45,000 bases of DNA from Neocallimastix lanati (nom. inval.) (GCA_016946835.1 JACVTC010000001.1:1935001-1980000); one strand, 5' to 3'; shown: positions 10,197-20,983, numbered from the stretch's first letter. Translations and numbers: made by a program. The notes: generated by a model from the letters alone, not told the origin.

Positions 10197-11185
10197 TTTA
10201 ATTTTCTAGTATATATATTATGAATTTTTTTTTCTTTTTTTGTAAATTATTAAAAAATTTTTAAAAATTAAAATAAAAGATAGAAATTATAAAATTAAAA
10301 TTTAATTTAAAGTTTAAAATTCAATTATATAATAAAAAAATTTTATTTAATAATACTTTAATTTATATTTTCTCTTTTTATGAAAAAAATTATTTAAAGA
10401 TTTTAAAACAAATGCTTTAAATTTTGGAAAAAAAAAATTTTTTTTTTAAAGAAAAATTTTCTCTTTTTATAAAAAAAAAAATATTTAAAAGATATAAATA
10501 ATAAAAAAAAAAATTTATAAAGAAAAAAATATATTTATAAATATATGTTATGTCTATTTTTTTATTTTTTTTTTATTTTTTATTTTTATTTCTTATTTTT
10601 AATTCTTTTTTCAATTATTTAAAATTTTTGAAGTTTCAAAAATGGAACTAGAAAAATTCTATATTTTTTTTATTCTATAATTATAATTTTTTTAATAAAT
10701 TCTCCAATACTATTTTTTTTTAAAATCTATTATGATATTTTAACAATAATTCAAAAAATTTATATATATATATTTTCTTAAATATAATTAATATTTAGAT
10801 TATAAGTATATTATAATAAATATATTATTATAGTCATAAATTTAAATATAAATAAAAAAAAAGAATTATAATTTTTGTTTTGAAATTTAACTTAATAAAA
10901 ATATAAACCCACCTTTTTTTTTTTTTTTTTTTTTTATTTTTGGAAATAAAAATTGAAAATAGTTTATACTAATGAAAATTTAACAAATATATATATATAT
11001 ATATATAAATATAATGTATAATTAATATATATAAATTAATTTATATAATTTATATAATATAAATTACAGAATAGAATGGAATTAAATTTGATATTCTTCT
11101 CTAATAATTCATTAATCTTATGATAAACTAATAAATAGTAATAAAATAGTTATTTTTAATTTTTTTTTTTAAAAAAATAAAAAAA
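10197..11185. other. 5' flank of unit-1 Hsp70 gene
   Basis: AT-rich, conserved with the other array units over most of its length, which is unusual for spacers here. It contains the HSE-like box at 10630 and poly-A/T runs. No coding text was seen on either strand. Confidence 0.65.
10630..10647 (-). promoter_or_regulatory. Candidate heat-shock element, unit 1
   Basis: GAAGTTTCAAAAATGGAA: GAA and TTC spaced by two bases, a third imperfect module (AAA) at the right phase, and a further GAA. It lies about 434 bases upstream of the ATG at 10196. The core recurs in all four units, at 14352, 16849 (GAAGCTTC, a perfect GAA/TTC inverted pair) and 20680. HSF binds alternating nGAAn modules; this has two good modules and one weak one, so it is a candidate only. 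Confidence 0.4.
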
Positions 11186-11269
11186 AAAAAAATACAATTA
11201 ATAAAAAAATAAATATTATTAATATCAAATTAGAACATAATAACATATTTAAATAGTAATGGGAATTAT

Positions 11270-11485
11270 TGTCCATATTATTTCTATTTTAATTATTATT
11301 ATTAATATTACACTCTTCGTTACTTCTATCAGAATCAGTACATAATTCTATTTAATATTCATAAAATATTTCATTCAAAATTCACTGTAAATTAGCATTT
11401 TGAAAACCAATGTTCCAATCGAGGTTTACTATTTTTTCTCTAACAACAAGAACTCCATTCTGGACAGTCATTTTCAAACATATTT
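11270..11485 (-). pseudogene. Cys-rich relic, unit 2
   Basis: Counterpart of the unit-1 relic. On - it reads CPEWSSCC, a stop, then RKNSKPRLEHWFSKC. Most of the Asn-rich ORF seen in unit 1 is missing, but its Ser/Asp part is still traceable near 11300-11345. It is not translatable as a whole. Confidence 0.35.
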
Positions 11486-11790
11486 AAAACCAGATGAAAT
11501 AATACTATTATTTAAAATTTAATATTGTATAATAATTTAATTTAATAAGATAATCCAGTAATACACTTGTCTCTTAAAGGTCTTAATCATATTTAAAAAT
11601 AAATTGAAATAATATATATATATAATTTTTTTAAAAATAATATAACTCATGATATTATAATACTAAATTTTATTAATAATAAGTTTAATATAATATAATA
11701 AAAATAAAATATTTAGAAATATTAATATAATTATTATGAATAAAAATTACTATTTTATAAATAAATTGGAAATAACATATATAGAAAAAT

Positions 11791-11835
<45 letters not shown>

Positions 11836-11998
11836 GTTTTGATTTATATAAATAAAATATGAATAAAAAAATAATTAATAGATACAGATTTAATATAGCA
11901 TAATAAAAAATATAATAATATTTTCTTTTTTTTCAATAATTTATGATAATTTTTTTTTTTTTTTTGAATATATTATTTAAATTTTTTGAATTTTTCTT

Positions 11999-12033
<35 letters not shown>

Positions 12034-12080
12034 TTTAACTAAACATTTTTATTACATTTTATTTTTTTTTATTTCTATAT
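11486..12080. other. 3' flank of unit-2 Hsp70 gene
   Basis: AT-rich array spacer with a poly-A tract of about 40 bases at 11795-11834 and poly-T near 11999-12018. Conserved with the other units; no gene seen. Confidence 0.6.
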
Positions 12081-13919
12081 TTATTTTTTATTTAAAATTG
12101 GAAGAGCAATTCTTTCTATTGAATCTCTTTTATTTTTAATATCTTCTTTAGTAGCTTTCGGATTACTTTCTATCCATTGCATAGTAGAATCCATTAGAGT
12201 ATTTAATTTATCTATATCTGAGACGCTTATTGATTTATTTTTAAGAGTATTACGAAGATCTTTGATATAATTTTTAAGATTAATAATAAAGCTTATTCTT
12301 TCTTTTTCTTTCTTTTCCTTTGGTCTATCTCTTTCAGCTTCTTCGATCATTCTATTAATTTGAACTTCGCTTAATCTGTCTTTGCTAGAAACAACAGTAA
12401 TACTACTGGATTTCCCTGTACTTTTTTCGGTTGCTGAAACATTTAATATTCCATTGGAATCTATATCAAAAGTGACATCAATTTGAGGTACGCATCGTGG
12501 TGCCGGTTGAATATTATCTAATATAAATTTGGCTAAAAAATGGTTATACCTCGTGAATTCATGCTCTCCTTCATATACTTGAATTAAAACACTTTCTTGA
12601 TTATCTACACAGGTGGTGAATGTTCTTGTTTTTTTCACTGGAATGTGAGTATTTCGTGGAATAAGAGGTGTCATTGAATTACCACTTGTCTCAAGACCTA
12701 AAGAAAGGGATAGTACATCGTATAAAACGATATCTTGAATTTTATCATTGGATTCATTATCAGAAAGATTCGAAGCAAAAATGGCAGCACCAATAGCTAC
12801 AGCTTCATCAGGATCAATATCTTTAGTGTTAATTTCTTTGCCATTAAAATATTCACTTAATATACTTTGAACCTTTGGTATCTTACTTGATCCTCCAACC
12901 ATTATTATTTCATCAATTTTATCTTTAGATAAACCACAATCATTAATAGCTTTTTCAATAGGATCTATTAATTTATCAAAGAGATCCATATTTAATTCTT
13001 CAAAACGGGAACGAGTAATTTCCATTTTGAAATCTATTCTTTCAAATAATGAATCTATGGCAAATTCGCATTTTTCGCTATTGGAAAGCTTTTTTTTAAC
13101 TTCTTCGGCTTTACTTTTCACACGATGAATTGCTTTTTTATCCTTATTAATATCACCTTTACATTCATTTCCATGCTTTCTTTTAAATTCCCTTAAAATA
13201 AAAGATGTTAATCGGTTATCGAAATCACGACCACCTAAAGTGGGATCACCTGAAGTTGCCTTCACATCAAAATTATTGTTTTGAATGGATAAAATGGACA
13301 CATCAAAAGTACCATCCCCAAGATCGAAAATTAATACATTCTTTTTAGTATTATAATTCTTACCAAAACCATAAGCAATAGCAGCACTAGTTGGTTCGTT
13401 AATAATACGACGAACATTTAACCCAGCTAATCTACCGGCATCCTTAGTTGCTTGACGTTGAGAATCATTAAAATAGGCAGGCACAGTGATCACAGCATCC
13501 GTGACAGGTTCTCCTAAAAAATCTTCAGCAAGTTCTTTCAAGTAAGAAAGAATAATTCCTGAAATTTGTTCTGGAGCATAATCTTTTGTTTCATTGTTTA
13601 TTTCAATTGAAATATATGGTTTTCCTGATTTGTTAATAATCTTGAAAGGCCAATATTTTTTATTGGCATGAATTTGTGGGTCAGAAAATGGACGACCTAT
13701 TAATCTTTTAGAATCAAAAACTGTATTTCCTATATATACGCCTTCTTGATTCTTTGAATATACTCCTACTAATATTTCATCATCAAGAAAAGTAACATAA
13801 GACGGAATGGTATTTAAACCAAAACCATCTTCATCTGCGATAACATTTAAATTATTATCTTTGAAAACAGCTACACGACATTTGGTAGTGCCAAGATCGA
13901 TACCGATTATATTTGTCAT
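12081..13919 (-). CDS. Array-type Hsp70, copy C, altered ATP-binding loops (unit 2)
   Basis: A 612-residue, uninterrupted Hsp70 of the array subtype, same domain order as copy B. Lys71, Glu175, Asp199 and Thr204 are kept. Two nucleotide-binding loops are changed: the first phosphate loop reads IDLGTTKCRV (Lys13, Cys14, Arg15; sisters have N-S-C or N-C-C), and the second reads DLGDGTFD, with Asp in place of invariant Gly202. Gly202 lies in the loop that wraps the ATP phosphates, so a bulky acid there should impair nucleotide binding; this is inference from the family structure. Other copy-specific changes include Arg294 in the FERIDF segment and Cys328. The last 230 or so residues match copy B essentially exactly, suggesting recent conversion. 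It may be a young pseudogene still open, or a substrate-holding pseudo-chaperone. Confidence 0.9.
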   Translation of the reverse strand: MTNIIGIDLGTTKCRVAVFKDNNLNVIADEDGFGLNTIPSYVTFLDDEILVGVYSKNQEGVYIGNTVFDSKRLIGRPFSDPQIHANKKYWPFKIINKSGKPYISIEINNETKDYAPEQISGIILSYLKELAEDFLGEPVTDAVITVPAYFNDSQRQATKDAGRLAGLNVRRIINEPTSAAIAYGFGKNYNTKKNVLIFDLGDGTFDVSILSIQNNNFDVKATSGDPTLGGRDFDNRLTSFILREFKRKHGNECKGDINKDKKAIHRVKSKAEEVKKKLSNSEKCEFAIDSLFERIDFKMEITRSRFEELNMDLFDKLIDPIEKAINDCGLSKDKIDEIIMVGGSSKIPKVQSILSEYFNGKEINTKDIDPDEAVAIGAAIFASNLSDNESNDKIQDIVLYDVLSLSLGLETSGNSMTPLIPRNTHIPVKKTRTFTTCVDNQESVLIQVYEGEHEFTRYNHFLAKFILDNIQPAPRCVPQIDVTFDIDSNGILNVSATEKSTGKSSSITVVSSKDRLSEVQINRMIEEAERDRPKEKKEKERISFIINLKNYIKDLRNTLKNKSISVSDIDKLNTLMDSTMQWIESNPKATKEDIKNKRDSIERIALPILNKK

Positions 13920-14905
13920 TTTAATTTTCTAATATATATATAATGAATTTTTTTTTTTTTTTTTTGTAAATTGTTAAAATATTTTTAAAAATTAAAATAA
14001 AGATAGAAATTATAAAATTAAAATTTAATTTCAAGTTTAAAATTCAATTATATAATAAAAAAATTTATTTAATAATACTTTAATTTATATTTTCTCTTTT
14101 TATGAAAAAAAAAATTATTTAAAAGATTTAAAACAAATGTTTTAAATTATAAAAAAAAAAAAAATTTTTTTAAAGAAAAATTTTCTCTTTTTATAAAAAA
14201 AAAATTATTTAAAAAATATGAATAATAAAAAAATTTATAAATTAAGAAAAAAATATATTTATAAATATATGTTATGTCTATTTTTTTATTTTTTTTTATT
14301 ATTATTTCTATTTCTTATTTTTAATTCTTTTATCAATTATTTAAAATTTTTGAAGTTTCAAAAATGGAACAAGAATAATTCTATATTTTTTTTTATTCTT
14401 TAATTATTATAATTTTTTTTAATAAATTCTCCAATACTATTTTTTTTTTTAAAATCTATTATGATATTTTAACAATAATTCAAAATATATTTATATATAT
14501 TTTTTCTTAAATATAATTAATATTTAGATTATAAGTATATTATTATAAATATATTATTATAGTCATATATTTAAATATAAATAAAAAAAAAGAATTATAA
14601 TTTTTGTTTTGAAATTTAACTTAATAAAAATATAAACCCACCTTTTTTTTTTTATTTTTTGGAAATAAAAATTGAAAATAGTTTATACTAATGAAAATTT
14701 AACAAATATGTATATATATAAATATAATGTATACTTAGTATATATAAATTAAATTATATAATTTATATAATATAAATTACAGAATGGAACTAAATTTGAT
14801 ATTCTTCTCTAATAATTCATTAATCTTATGATAAACTAATAAATAGTAATAAAATAGTTATTTTTAATTTTTTTTTTTAAAAAAAATAAAAAAAAAAAAA
14901 ATACA
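13920..14905. other. 5' flank of unit-2 Hsp70 gene
   Basis: About 1 kb of AT-rich DNA closely resembling the unit-1 5' flank, with the HSE-like box near its middle. A 61-codon open frame at 14218-14403 (+) is Lys/Phe/Leu low complexity and is not a gene. Confidence 0.65.
14352..14369 (-). promoter_or_regulatory. Candidate heat-shock element, unit 2
   Basis: Same 18-base box as in unit 1, 433 bases upstream of the ATG at 13919. The spacing to the start codon is almost identical to unit 1, as expected for duplicated promoters. Confidence 0.4.
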
Positions 14906-14989
14906 ATTAATAAAAAAATAAAATATTATTTATGTCAAATTAGAACATAATAATATATTTAAATAGTAATGGGAATTATTGTCCATATT

Positions 14990-15195
14990 ATTTCTATTGT
15001 AATTATTATTATTAATATTATACTCTTCGTTACTTCTATCAGAATCAGAACATAATTCTATTTAATATTCATTAAATATTTCATTCAAAATTCACTGTAA
15101 ATTAGCATTTTGAAAACCAATGTTCCAATCGAGGTTTACTATTTTTTCTCTAACAACAAGAACTCCATTCTGGACAGTCGTTTTCAAACATATTT
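14990..15195 (-). pseudogene. Cys-rich relic, unit 3
   Basis: Nearly identical to the unit-2 relic, including the stop between CC and RKNSKP and the shortened Asn-rich part. The two units therefore shared this broken state before duplication or through conversion. Confidence 0.35.
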
Positions 15196-15768
15196 AAAAC
15201 CAGATGAAATAATACTATTATTTAAAATTTAATATTGTATAATAATTTAATTTAATAAGGTAAACTAGTAATACACTTGTCTCTTAAAGGACTTAATCAT
15301 ATTAAAAATAAATTGAAATAATATATATATGTATATATATATATATAATTTTCATAAAAATAATTTAACTCATAATATTATAATAATAAATTTTATTAAT
15401 TTATGGTTAATATAATAAAAATAAAATATTTAGAAATATTAATATATTAATTATAAATGAAAATAACTATTTTATAAATAAATTGGAAATAACATATATA
15501 GAAAAATATTTAAAAAAAAAAAAAAAAAAAAAAAACATTTTGATATATATAAATAAAATATGAATAAAAAAATAATTAATAGATACAGATTTAATATAGC
15601 ATAATAGAAAATATAATAATATTTTCTTTTTTTTTTTAATACTTTATGCTAATTTTTTTTATTTGAATATATTATTTATATTTTTTGAATTTTTCTTTTT
15701 TTTTTTTTTTAAAAAAAAAAATTTAATTAAACATTTTTATTACATTTTATTTTTTTTTATTTCTATAT

Positions 15769-16276
15769 TTATTTTTTATTTAAAATTGGAAGAGCAATTC
15801 TTTCTATTGAATCTCTTTTATTTTTAATATCTTCTTTAGTAGCTTTCGGATTACTTTCTATCCATTGCATAGTAGAATCCATTAGAGTATTTAATTTATC
15901 TATATCTGAGACGCTTATTGATTTATTTTTAAGAGTATTACGAAGATCTTTGATATAATTTTTAAGATTAATAATAAAGCTTATTCTTTCTTTTTCTTTC
16001 TTTTCCTTTGGTCTATCTCTTTCAGTTTCTTCGATCATTCTATTAATTTGAACTTCGTTTAATCTTTCTTTGCTAGCAACAATAGCTACAGCTTCATCAG
16101 GATCAATATCTCTAGTGTTTATTTCTTTGCCATTAAAATATTCTCTTAATATACTTTAAATCACTGGTATCTTACTAGAACCTCCAACCATTATTATTTC
16201 ATCAATTTTTTTATTTAGATAAACCAGAATTCTTAATTGCTTTTTCAATAGGATCAATACCGATTATGATTTTCAT
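15769..16276 (-). pseudogene. Hsp70 remnant with two internal deletions, copy D (unit 3)
   Basis: The 3' end (15769-16038) keeps an open frame identical in style to the sister lids, ending in NKK and the stop. Going 5' the homology jumps near 16068 from the SKDRLSE region (start of lid) to the PDEAVAIGAA region, a deletion of about 400 bases. A second jump near 16250-16258, from the DPIEKAI region straight to the start codon region, deletes about 930 bases. An extra base and a stop lie in the middle piece. In total 508 bases remain of 1839. The first ATG at 16276 aligns with the sister start codons. No chaperone can be made. Short matching bases at the second junction (GATC followed by ATACCG) suggest microhomology- or slippage-mediated deletion. 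Confidence 0.92.
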
Positions 16277-17385
16277 TTTAATCTTCTAATATATAATATG
16301 AGTTTTTTTTTTTTTTTTTTTTTTTTTTGTAAATTGTTAAAAAATATTTTAAAATTTAATTTCAAGTTTATAATTTCTATATTTTTTTTTTAAAATTTAA
16401 TTTCAAATTTAAATTTCAATTATATAATAAAAAATTTTATTTAATGATATTATAATTAATACTTTCTCTTTTTATAAAAAAAAAATTATTTAAAAATTTA
16501 AACAATTGTTTTGATTTTATGAAGAAAAAAAATTTTTTTTTATAGAGAAATGATATTTAAAAAATTACTTTTTTTTTTTTTTATTTTGTATCCAATAAAT
16601 TTTAATTGAATTATGATTATTGATTTCTAAGGATTATATATTAAAAGAATATAAAAAGTTTATATATTTTTTTAGAAATAATTTTTTTTATAAATATTTA
16701 TTATGTCAATTTTTTTTATTTTATTTTTATTTTATTTTTTTTATTTTTATTTTATTTTTATTTTATTTTTATTTTATTTTTATTTTATTTTTATTTTATT
16801 TTTTTTTATTTTTTTTTAATACTTTTTTTTCAATTATTTAATATTTTTGAAGCTTCAAAAATAGAACTATAATAACTCTATATTTTTTTTAATTCTTTTT
16901 ATTATTTTTTTAATATATTCGCAAATACTATTTTTTTTTTTTTTAATTAATCATGATATTTTAACTATAATACAATAAATATATATATATTTTTTTTTTC
17001 TTAAATATAATTAATATTTAGATTTTAAGTATATTATTATAAATATATTATTATAGTTATATTTAAATATAAATAAAAAAACTATTATAATTTTTGTTTT
17101 GAAGTTTAACTTGATAAATATATAAACTTTTTTTTTTTTGGACATAAAAATTAAAATAGTTTATACTATAGAAAATTAAACAAATATATATATACATATA
17201 TATATACATATAATTTATTCTTTATATATATAAAATTATATAATTTATATAATATAAATTACATAATAAAACTAAATTTGAAAAATTTCCTTAATATTTC
17301 ATTAATCTTATGATGAATTAATAAATAGTAATTAAATAGTTATTTTTATTTTTTTTTTTATTTTTTTTTTAAAAAAAAAATACAT
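16277..17385. other. 5' flank of Hsp70 remnant, unit 3
   Basis: Array-type spacer with poly-T at 16303-16327 and a TTTTATTTTA tract at 16705-16805. A 73-codon open frame at 16620-16841 (+) is read-through of this tract (Phe/Tyr/Ile/Leu) and is not a gene. Confidence 0.6.
16849..16866 (-). promoter_or_regulatory. Candidate heat-shock element, unit 3
   Basis: GAAGCTTCAAAAATAGAA: the first two modules form a perfect GAA/TTC palindrome. It lies about 573 bases upstream of the dead gene's ATG, so the box persists although the gene has decayed. Confidence 0.4.
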
Positions 17386-17439
17386 TAATAAAAAAATATT
17401 ATTTGTGTCAAATTAGAACTAATAATATTTAAATAATAA

Positions 17440-17466
17440 TGGGAATTATTGTCCATATTATTTCTA

Positions 17467-17510
<44 letters not shown>

Positions 17511-17690
17511 CTTTTCGTTACTATCAGAATCAGTACTTAATTCTATTTAATATTCATTAAATATTTCATTCAAAATTCACTGTAAATGTAGCATTTTGAA
17601 AACCAGTGTTCCAATTGAGGTTTACTTTTTTTTCTCTAACAGCAAGAGCACCATTCTGGACAGTTGTTTTCAAACGTATTTAAAACCAGA
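17440..17690 (-). pseudogene. Cys-rich relic, unit 4
   Basis: On - it reads FENNCPEWCSCC, then a TAG stop, then RKKSKPQLEHWFSKCYIYSEF. This copy keeps the most complete Cys pattern before the stop and an ATT microsatellite (17470-17512) where unit 1 has the Asn-rich ORF. Confidence 0.38.
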
Positions 17691-18172
17691 TAAAATATTA
17701 CTATTATTTAAAATTTAATATTGTATAATAATTTAATTTAATAAGGTAATCCAGTAATACACTTGTCTCTTAAAGGACTTAATCACATTTAAAAATAAAT
17801 TAAAATAATATATATATGTATATATATAATTTTCATAAAAATAATTTAACTCATAATATTATAATTATAAATTTTATTAATTTATGGTTAATATAATAAA
17901 AATTAAATATTTAGAAATATTAATATATTAATTATAAATGAAAATAACTATTTTATAAATAAATTGGAAATAACATATATAGAAAAATATTTAAAAAAAA
18001 AAAAAAAAAAAAAAAAAACATTTTGATATATATAAATAAAATATGAATAAAAAAATAATTAATAGATACAGATTTAATATAATAAAGCATAATAAAAAAT
18101 ATAATAGTATTTTCTTTTTTTTTCAATAATTTATGCTAATTTTTATTATTTGAATATATTATTTATATTTTT

Positions 18173-18216
<44 letters not shown>

Positions 18217-18263
18217 TTTAATTAAACATTTTTATTACATTTTATTTTTTTTTATTTCTATAT
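17691..18263. other. 3' flank of unit-4 Hsp70 gene
   Basis: AT-rich array spacer with poly-A at 17993-18018 and poly-T at 18175-18204. No gene seen. Confidence 0.6.
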
Positions 18264-20102
18264 TTATTTTTTATTTAAAATTGGAAGAGCTATTCTTTCT
18301 ATTGAATCTCTTTTATTTTTAATATCTTCTTTAGTAGCTTTCGGATTACTTTCTATCCATTGCATAGTAGAATCCATTAGAGTATTTAATTTATCTATAT
18401 CTGAGACACTTATTGTTTTATTTTTAAGAGTATTACGAAGATCTTTGATATAATTTTTAAGATTAATAATAAAGCTTATTCTTTCTTTTTCTTTCTTTTC
18501 CTTTGGTCTATCTCTTTCAGCTTCTTCAATCATTTTATTAATTTGAACTTCGCTTAATCTGTCTTTGCTAGAAACAACAGTAATACTACTGGATTTCCCT
18601 GTACTTTTTTCGGTTGCTGAAACATTTAATATTCCATTGGAATCTATATCAAAAGTGACATCAATTTGAGGTACGCATCGTGGTGCCGGTTGAATATTAT
18701 CTAATATAAATTTGGCTAAAAAATGGTTATACCTCGTGAATTCATGCTCTCCTTCATATACTTGAATTAAAACACTTTCTTGATTATCTACACAGGTGGT
18801 GAATGTTCTTGTTTTTTTCACTGGAATATGAGTATTTCGTGGAATAAGAGGTGTCATTGAATTACCACTTGTCTCAAGACCTAGAGAAAGGGATAATACA
18901 TCGTATAAAACGATATCTTGAATTTTATCATTGGATTCATTATCAGAAAGATTCGAAGCAAAAATGGCAGCACCAATAGCTACAGCTTCATCAGGATTAA
19001 TACCATTAGTGTTAATTTCTTTGCCATTAAAATATTCCTTTAATATACTTTGAACCTTTGGTATCTTACTTGATCCTCCAACCATTATTATTTCATCAAT
19101 TTTATCTTTAGATAAACCAGAATCATTAATAGCTTTTTCAATAGGATCTATTAATTTATCAAAGAGTTCCATATTTAATTCTTCAAAACGGGAACGAGTA
19201 ACTTCCATGCTGAAATCTATTCCCTTAAATAATGAATCTATGGTAAATCTATATTTTTTGTTATAGGAAAGCTTTTTTTTAACTTCTTCGGCTTTACTTT
19301 TCACACGTTGAATTACTTTTTGATCCTTATTAATATCACCTTTATATTCATTTCCATGCTTTCTTTTAAATTCCCTTAAAATATAAGATGTTAATCGGTT
19401 ATCGAAATCACGGCCACCTAAAGTGGGATCACCTGAAGTTGCTTTCACTTCAAAAGCACTGTTTTGAATGGATAAGATGGACACATCAAAAGTACCACCC
19501 CCAAGATCGAAAATTAATACATTCTTTTTAGTATTATAATTCTTACCAAAACCATAAGCAATAGCAGCACTAGTTGGTTCGTTAATAATACGACGAACAT
19601 TTAACCCAGCTAATCTACCGGCATCCTTAGTTGCTTGACGTTGAGAATCATTAAAATAGGCAGGCACAGTGATCACAGCATCCGTGACAGGTTCTCCTAA
19701 AAAATCTTCAGCAAGTTCTTTCAAGTAAGAAAGAATAATTCCTGAAATTTGTTCTGGTGCATAATCTTTTGTTTCATTGTTTATTTTAATTGAAATATAT
19801 GGTTTTCCTGATTTGTTAATAATCTTGAAAGGCCATAATTTTTTATTGGCATGAATTTGTGGGTCAGAAAATGGACGACCTATTAATCTTTTAGAATCAT
19901 AAACTGTATTTCCTATATATACGCCTTCTTCCTCCTTTGAATATACTCCTACTAATATTTCATCTTCAAGAAAAGTAACATAAGACGGAATGGTATTATA
20001 ACCTTTACCATCTTCATCTGCGATAACATTTAAATTATTATCTTTGAAAACAGCTACACAACAATTGGTAGTGCCAAGATCGATACCGATTATATTTGTC
20101 AT
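18264..20102 (-). CDS. Array-type Hsp70 chaperone, copy E (unit 4)
   Basis: A 612-residue Hsp70 with all nucleotide-binding signatures intact: IDLGTTNCC at 7-15, FDLGGGTFDVSIL at 198-210, MVGGSSKIPKV, and Lys71, Glu175, Asp199, Thr204. It differs from copies B and C mainly in two patches: the first 60 residues (EDGKGYNTIPS, SKEEEG) and NBD lobe II, where QNSAFEVK replaces QNNNFDVK and YNKKYRFTIDS replaces SNSEKCEFAIDS. From about residue 375 to the end it is almost the same as B and C, apart from small changes such as NKMIEEA and NKTISV. No EEVD. The patchwork of divergent and near-identical blocks is what gene conversion among tandem copies produces. Predicted an active cytosolic chaperone; its client specificity is unknown. 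Confidence 0.94.
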   Translation of the reverse strand: MTNIIGIDLGTTNCCVAVFKDNNLNVIADEDGKGYNTIPSYVTFLEDEILVGVYSKEEEGVYIGNTVYDSKRLIGRPFSDPQIHANKKLWPFKIINKSGKPYISIKINNETKDYAPEQISGIILSYLKELAEDFLGEPVTDAVITVPAYFNDSQRQATKDAGRLAGLNVRRIINEPTSAAIAYGFGKNYNTKKNVLIFDLGGGTFDVSILSIQNSAFEVKATSGDPTLGGRDFDNRLTSYILREFKRKHGNEYKGDINKDQKVIQRVKSKAEEVKKKLSYNKKYRFTIDSLFKGIDFSMEVTRSRFEELNMELFDKLIDPIEKAINDSGLSKDKIDEIIMVGGSSKIPKVQSILKEYFNGKEINTNGINPDEAVAIGAAIFASNLSDNESNDKIQDIVLYDVLSLSLGLETSGNSMTPLIPRNTHIPVKKTRTFTTCVDNQESVLIQVYEGEHEFTRYNHFLAKFILDNIQPAPRCVPQIDVTFDIDSNGILNVSATEKSTGKSSSITVVSSKDRLSEVQINKMIEEAERDRPKEKKEKERISFIINLKNYIKDLRNTLKNKTISVSDIDKLNTLMDSTMQWIESNPKATKEDIKNKRDSIERIALPILNKK

Positions 20103-20983
20103 TTTAATTTTCTAGTATATATATTATGATTTTTTTTTTCTTTTTTTGTAAATTGTTAAAATATTTTTAAATATTAAATAAAGATAGAAATTATAAACTT
20201 AAAATTTAATTTCAAGTTTAAAATTCAATTATATAATAAAAATATTTTATTTAATAATACTTTAATTTATATTTTCTCTTTTTATAAAAAAAAATTATTT
20301 AAAAGATTTAAAACAAATGCTTTGAATTTTAGAAAGAAAAAAAAAATTTTAAAGAAAAATTTTCTCTTTTTATAAAAAAAAATTATTTAAAAGATTTAAA
20401 CAATTGTTTTGATTTTATGAAGAAAAAAATTTTTTTTTTATAGAGAAATGATATTTAAATTATTACTTCTTTTTTTTTATATATATCCAATAAATTTTTA
20501 TTGGTTTATGATTATTGATTTTTAAGGATAAATTAATTTATAATATATTAATAGAATATAAAAAAATTTTATATATTAAGAAATAATTATATTTATAAAT
20601 ATATATTATGTCTATTTTTTTTATTTATATATATATATATTTTTAAAAAAAATTTTTTTTTCAATTATTTAATGTTTTTGAAGTTTCAAAAATGGAACTA
20701 TAACAATTCTATACTTTTTTTTTTTTTTTTTTTTTTTATTTATAAATTCGCCAATACTATTTTTTTTTAATCGATCATGAAATTTTAACAATAATTCAAA
20801 ATGTATAATTTTTTCTTGAATATAATTAATATTTAGTTTTTAATTATATTATTATAGTCATATATTTAAATATAAATAAAAAAAAAAAATATTTAGCTTA
20901 ATAAAAATATAAACCCCCTTTTTTTTTTTTTTTTTTTTTTTTGGACATAAAAATTATTAATAGTTTATACTATAGTAAATTTA

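Larger units (their letters stand above)
7155..11185 (-). repeat. Hsp70 tandem array, unit 1
   Basis: First of four head-to-tail units that share both gene and flanks. Landmarks in order on +: a conserved left edge (TACAATTAATAAAA, then AATTAGAACATAATAA), the Cys-rich relic, a long poly-A tract, the Hsp70 gene, then about 950 bases of conserved 5' flank with the HSE-like box, ending in TTCATTAATCTTATGATAAA. Unit 1 is the longest (about 4 kb) because its relic segment at 7260-7890 keeps some 250 bases that the other units have lost. Confidence 0.85.
11186..14905 (-). repeat. Hsp70 tandem array, unit 2
   Basis: Same order of landmarks as unit 1: left edge with AATTAGAACATAATAA at about 11228, Cys-rich relic at 11380-11480, poly-A at 11795-11834, Hsp70 gene, 5' flank with the HSE-like box at 14352, right edge near 14870. 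Length about 3.7 kb; the Hsp70 start codons of units 1 and 2 are 3723 bases apart. Confidence 0.85.
14906..17385 (-). repeat. Hsp70 tandem array, unit 3 (shortened)
   Basis: Carries the same left edge, Cys-rich relic, poly-A tract, HSE-like box and right edge as its neighbours, but is only about 2.5 kb because the Hsp70 gene has lost about 1.3 kb. Its 5' flank also carries a (TTTTA)n expansion at 16705-16805 not seen in the other units. Confidence 0.85.
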
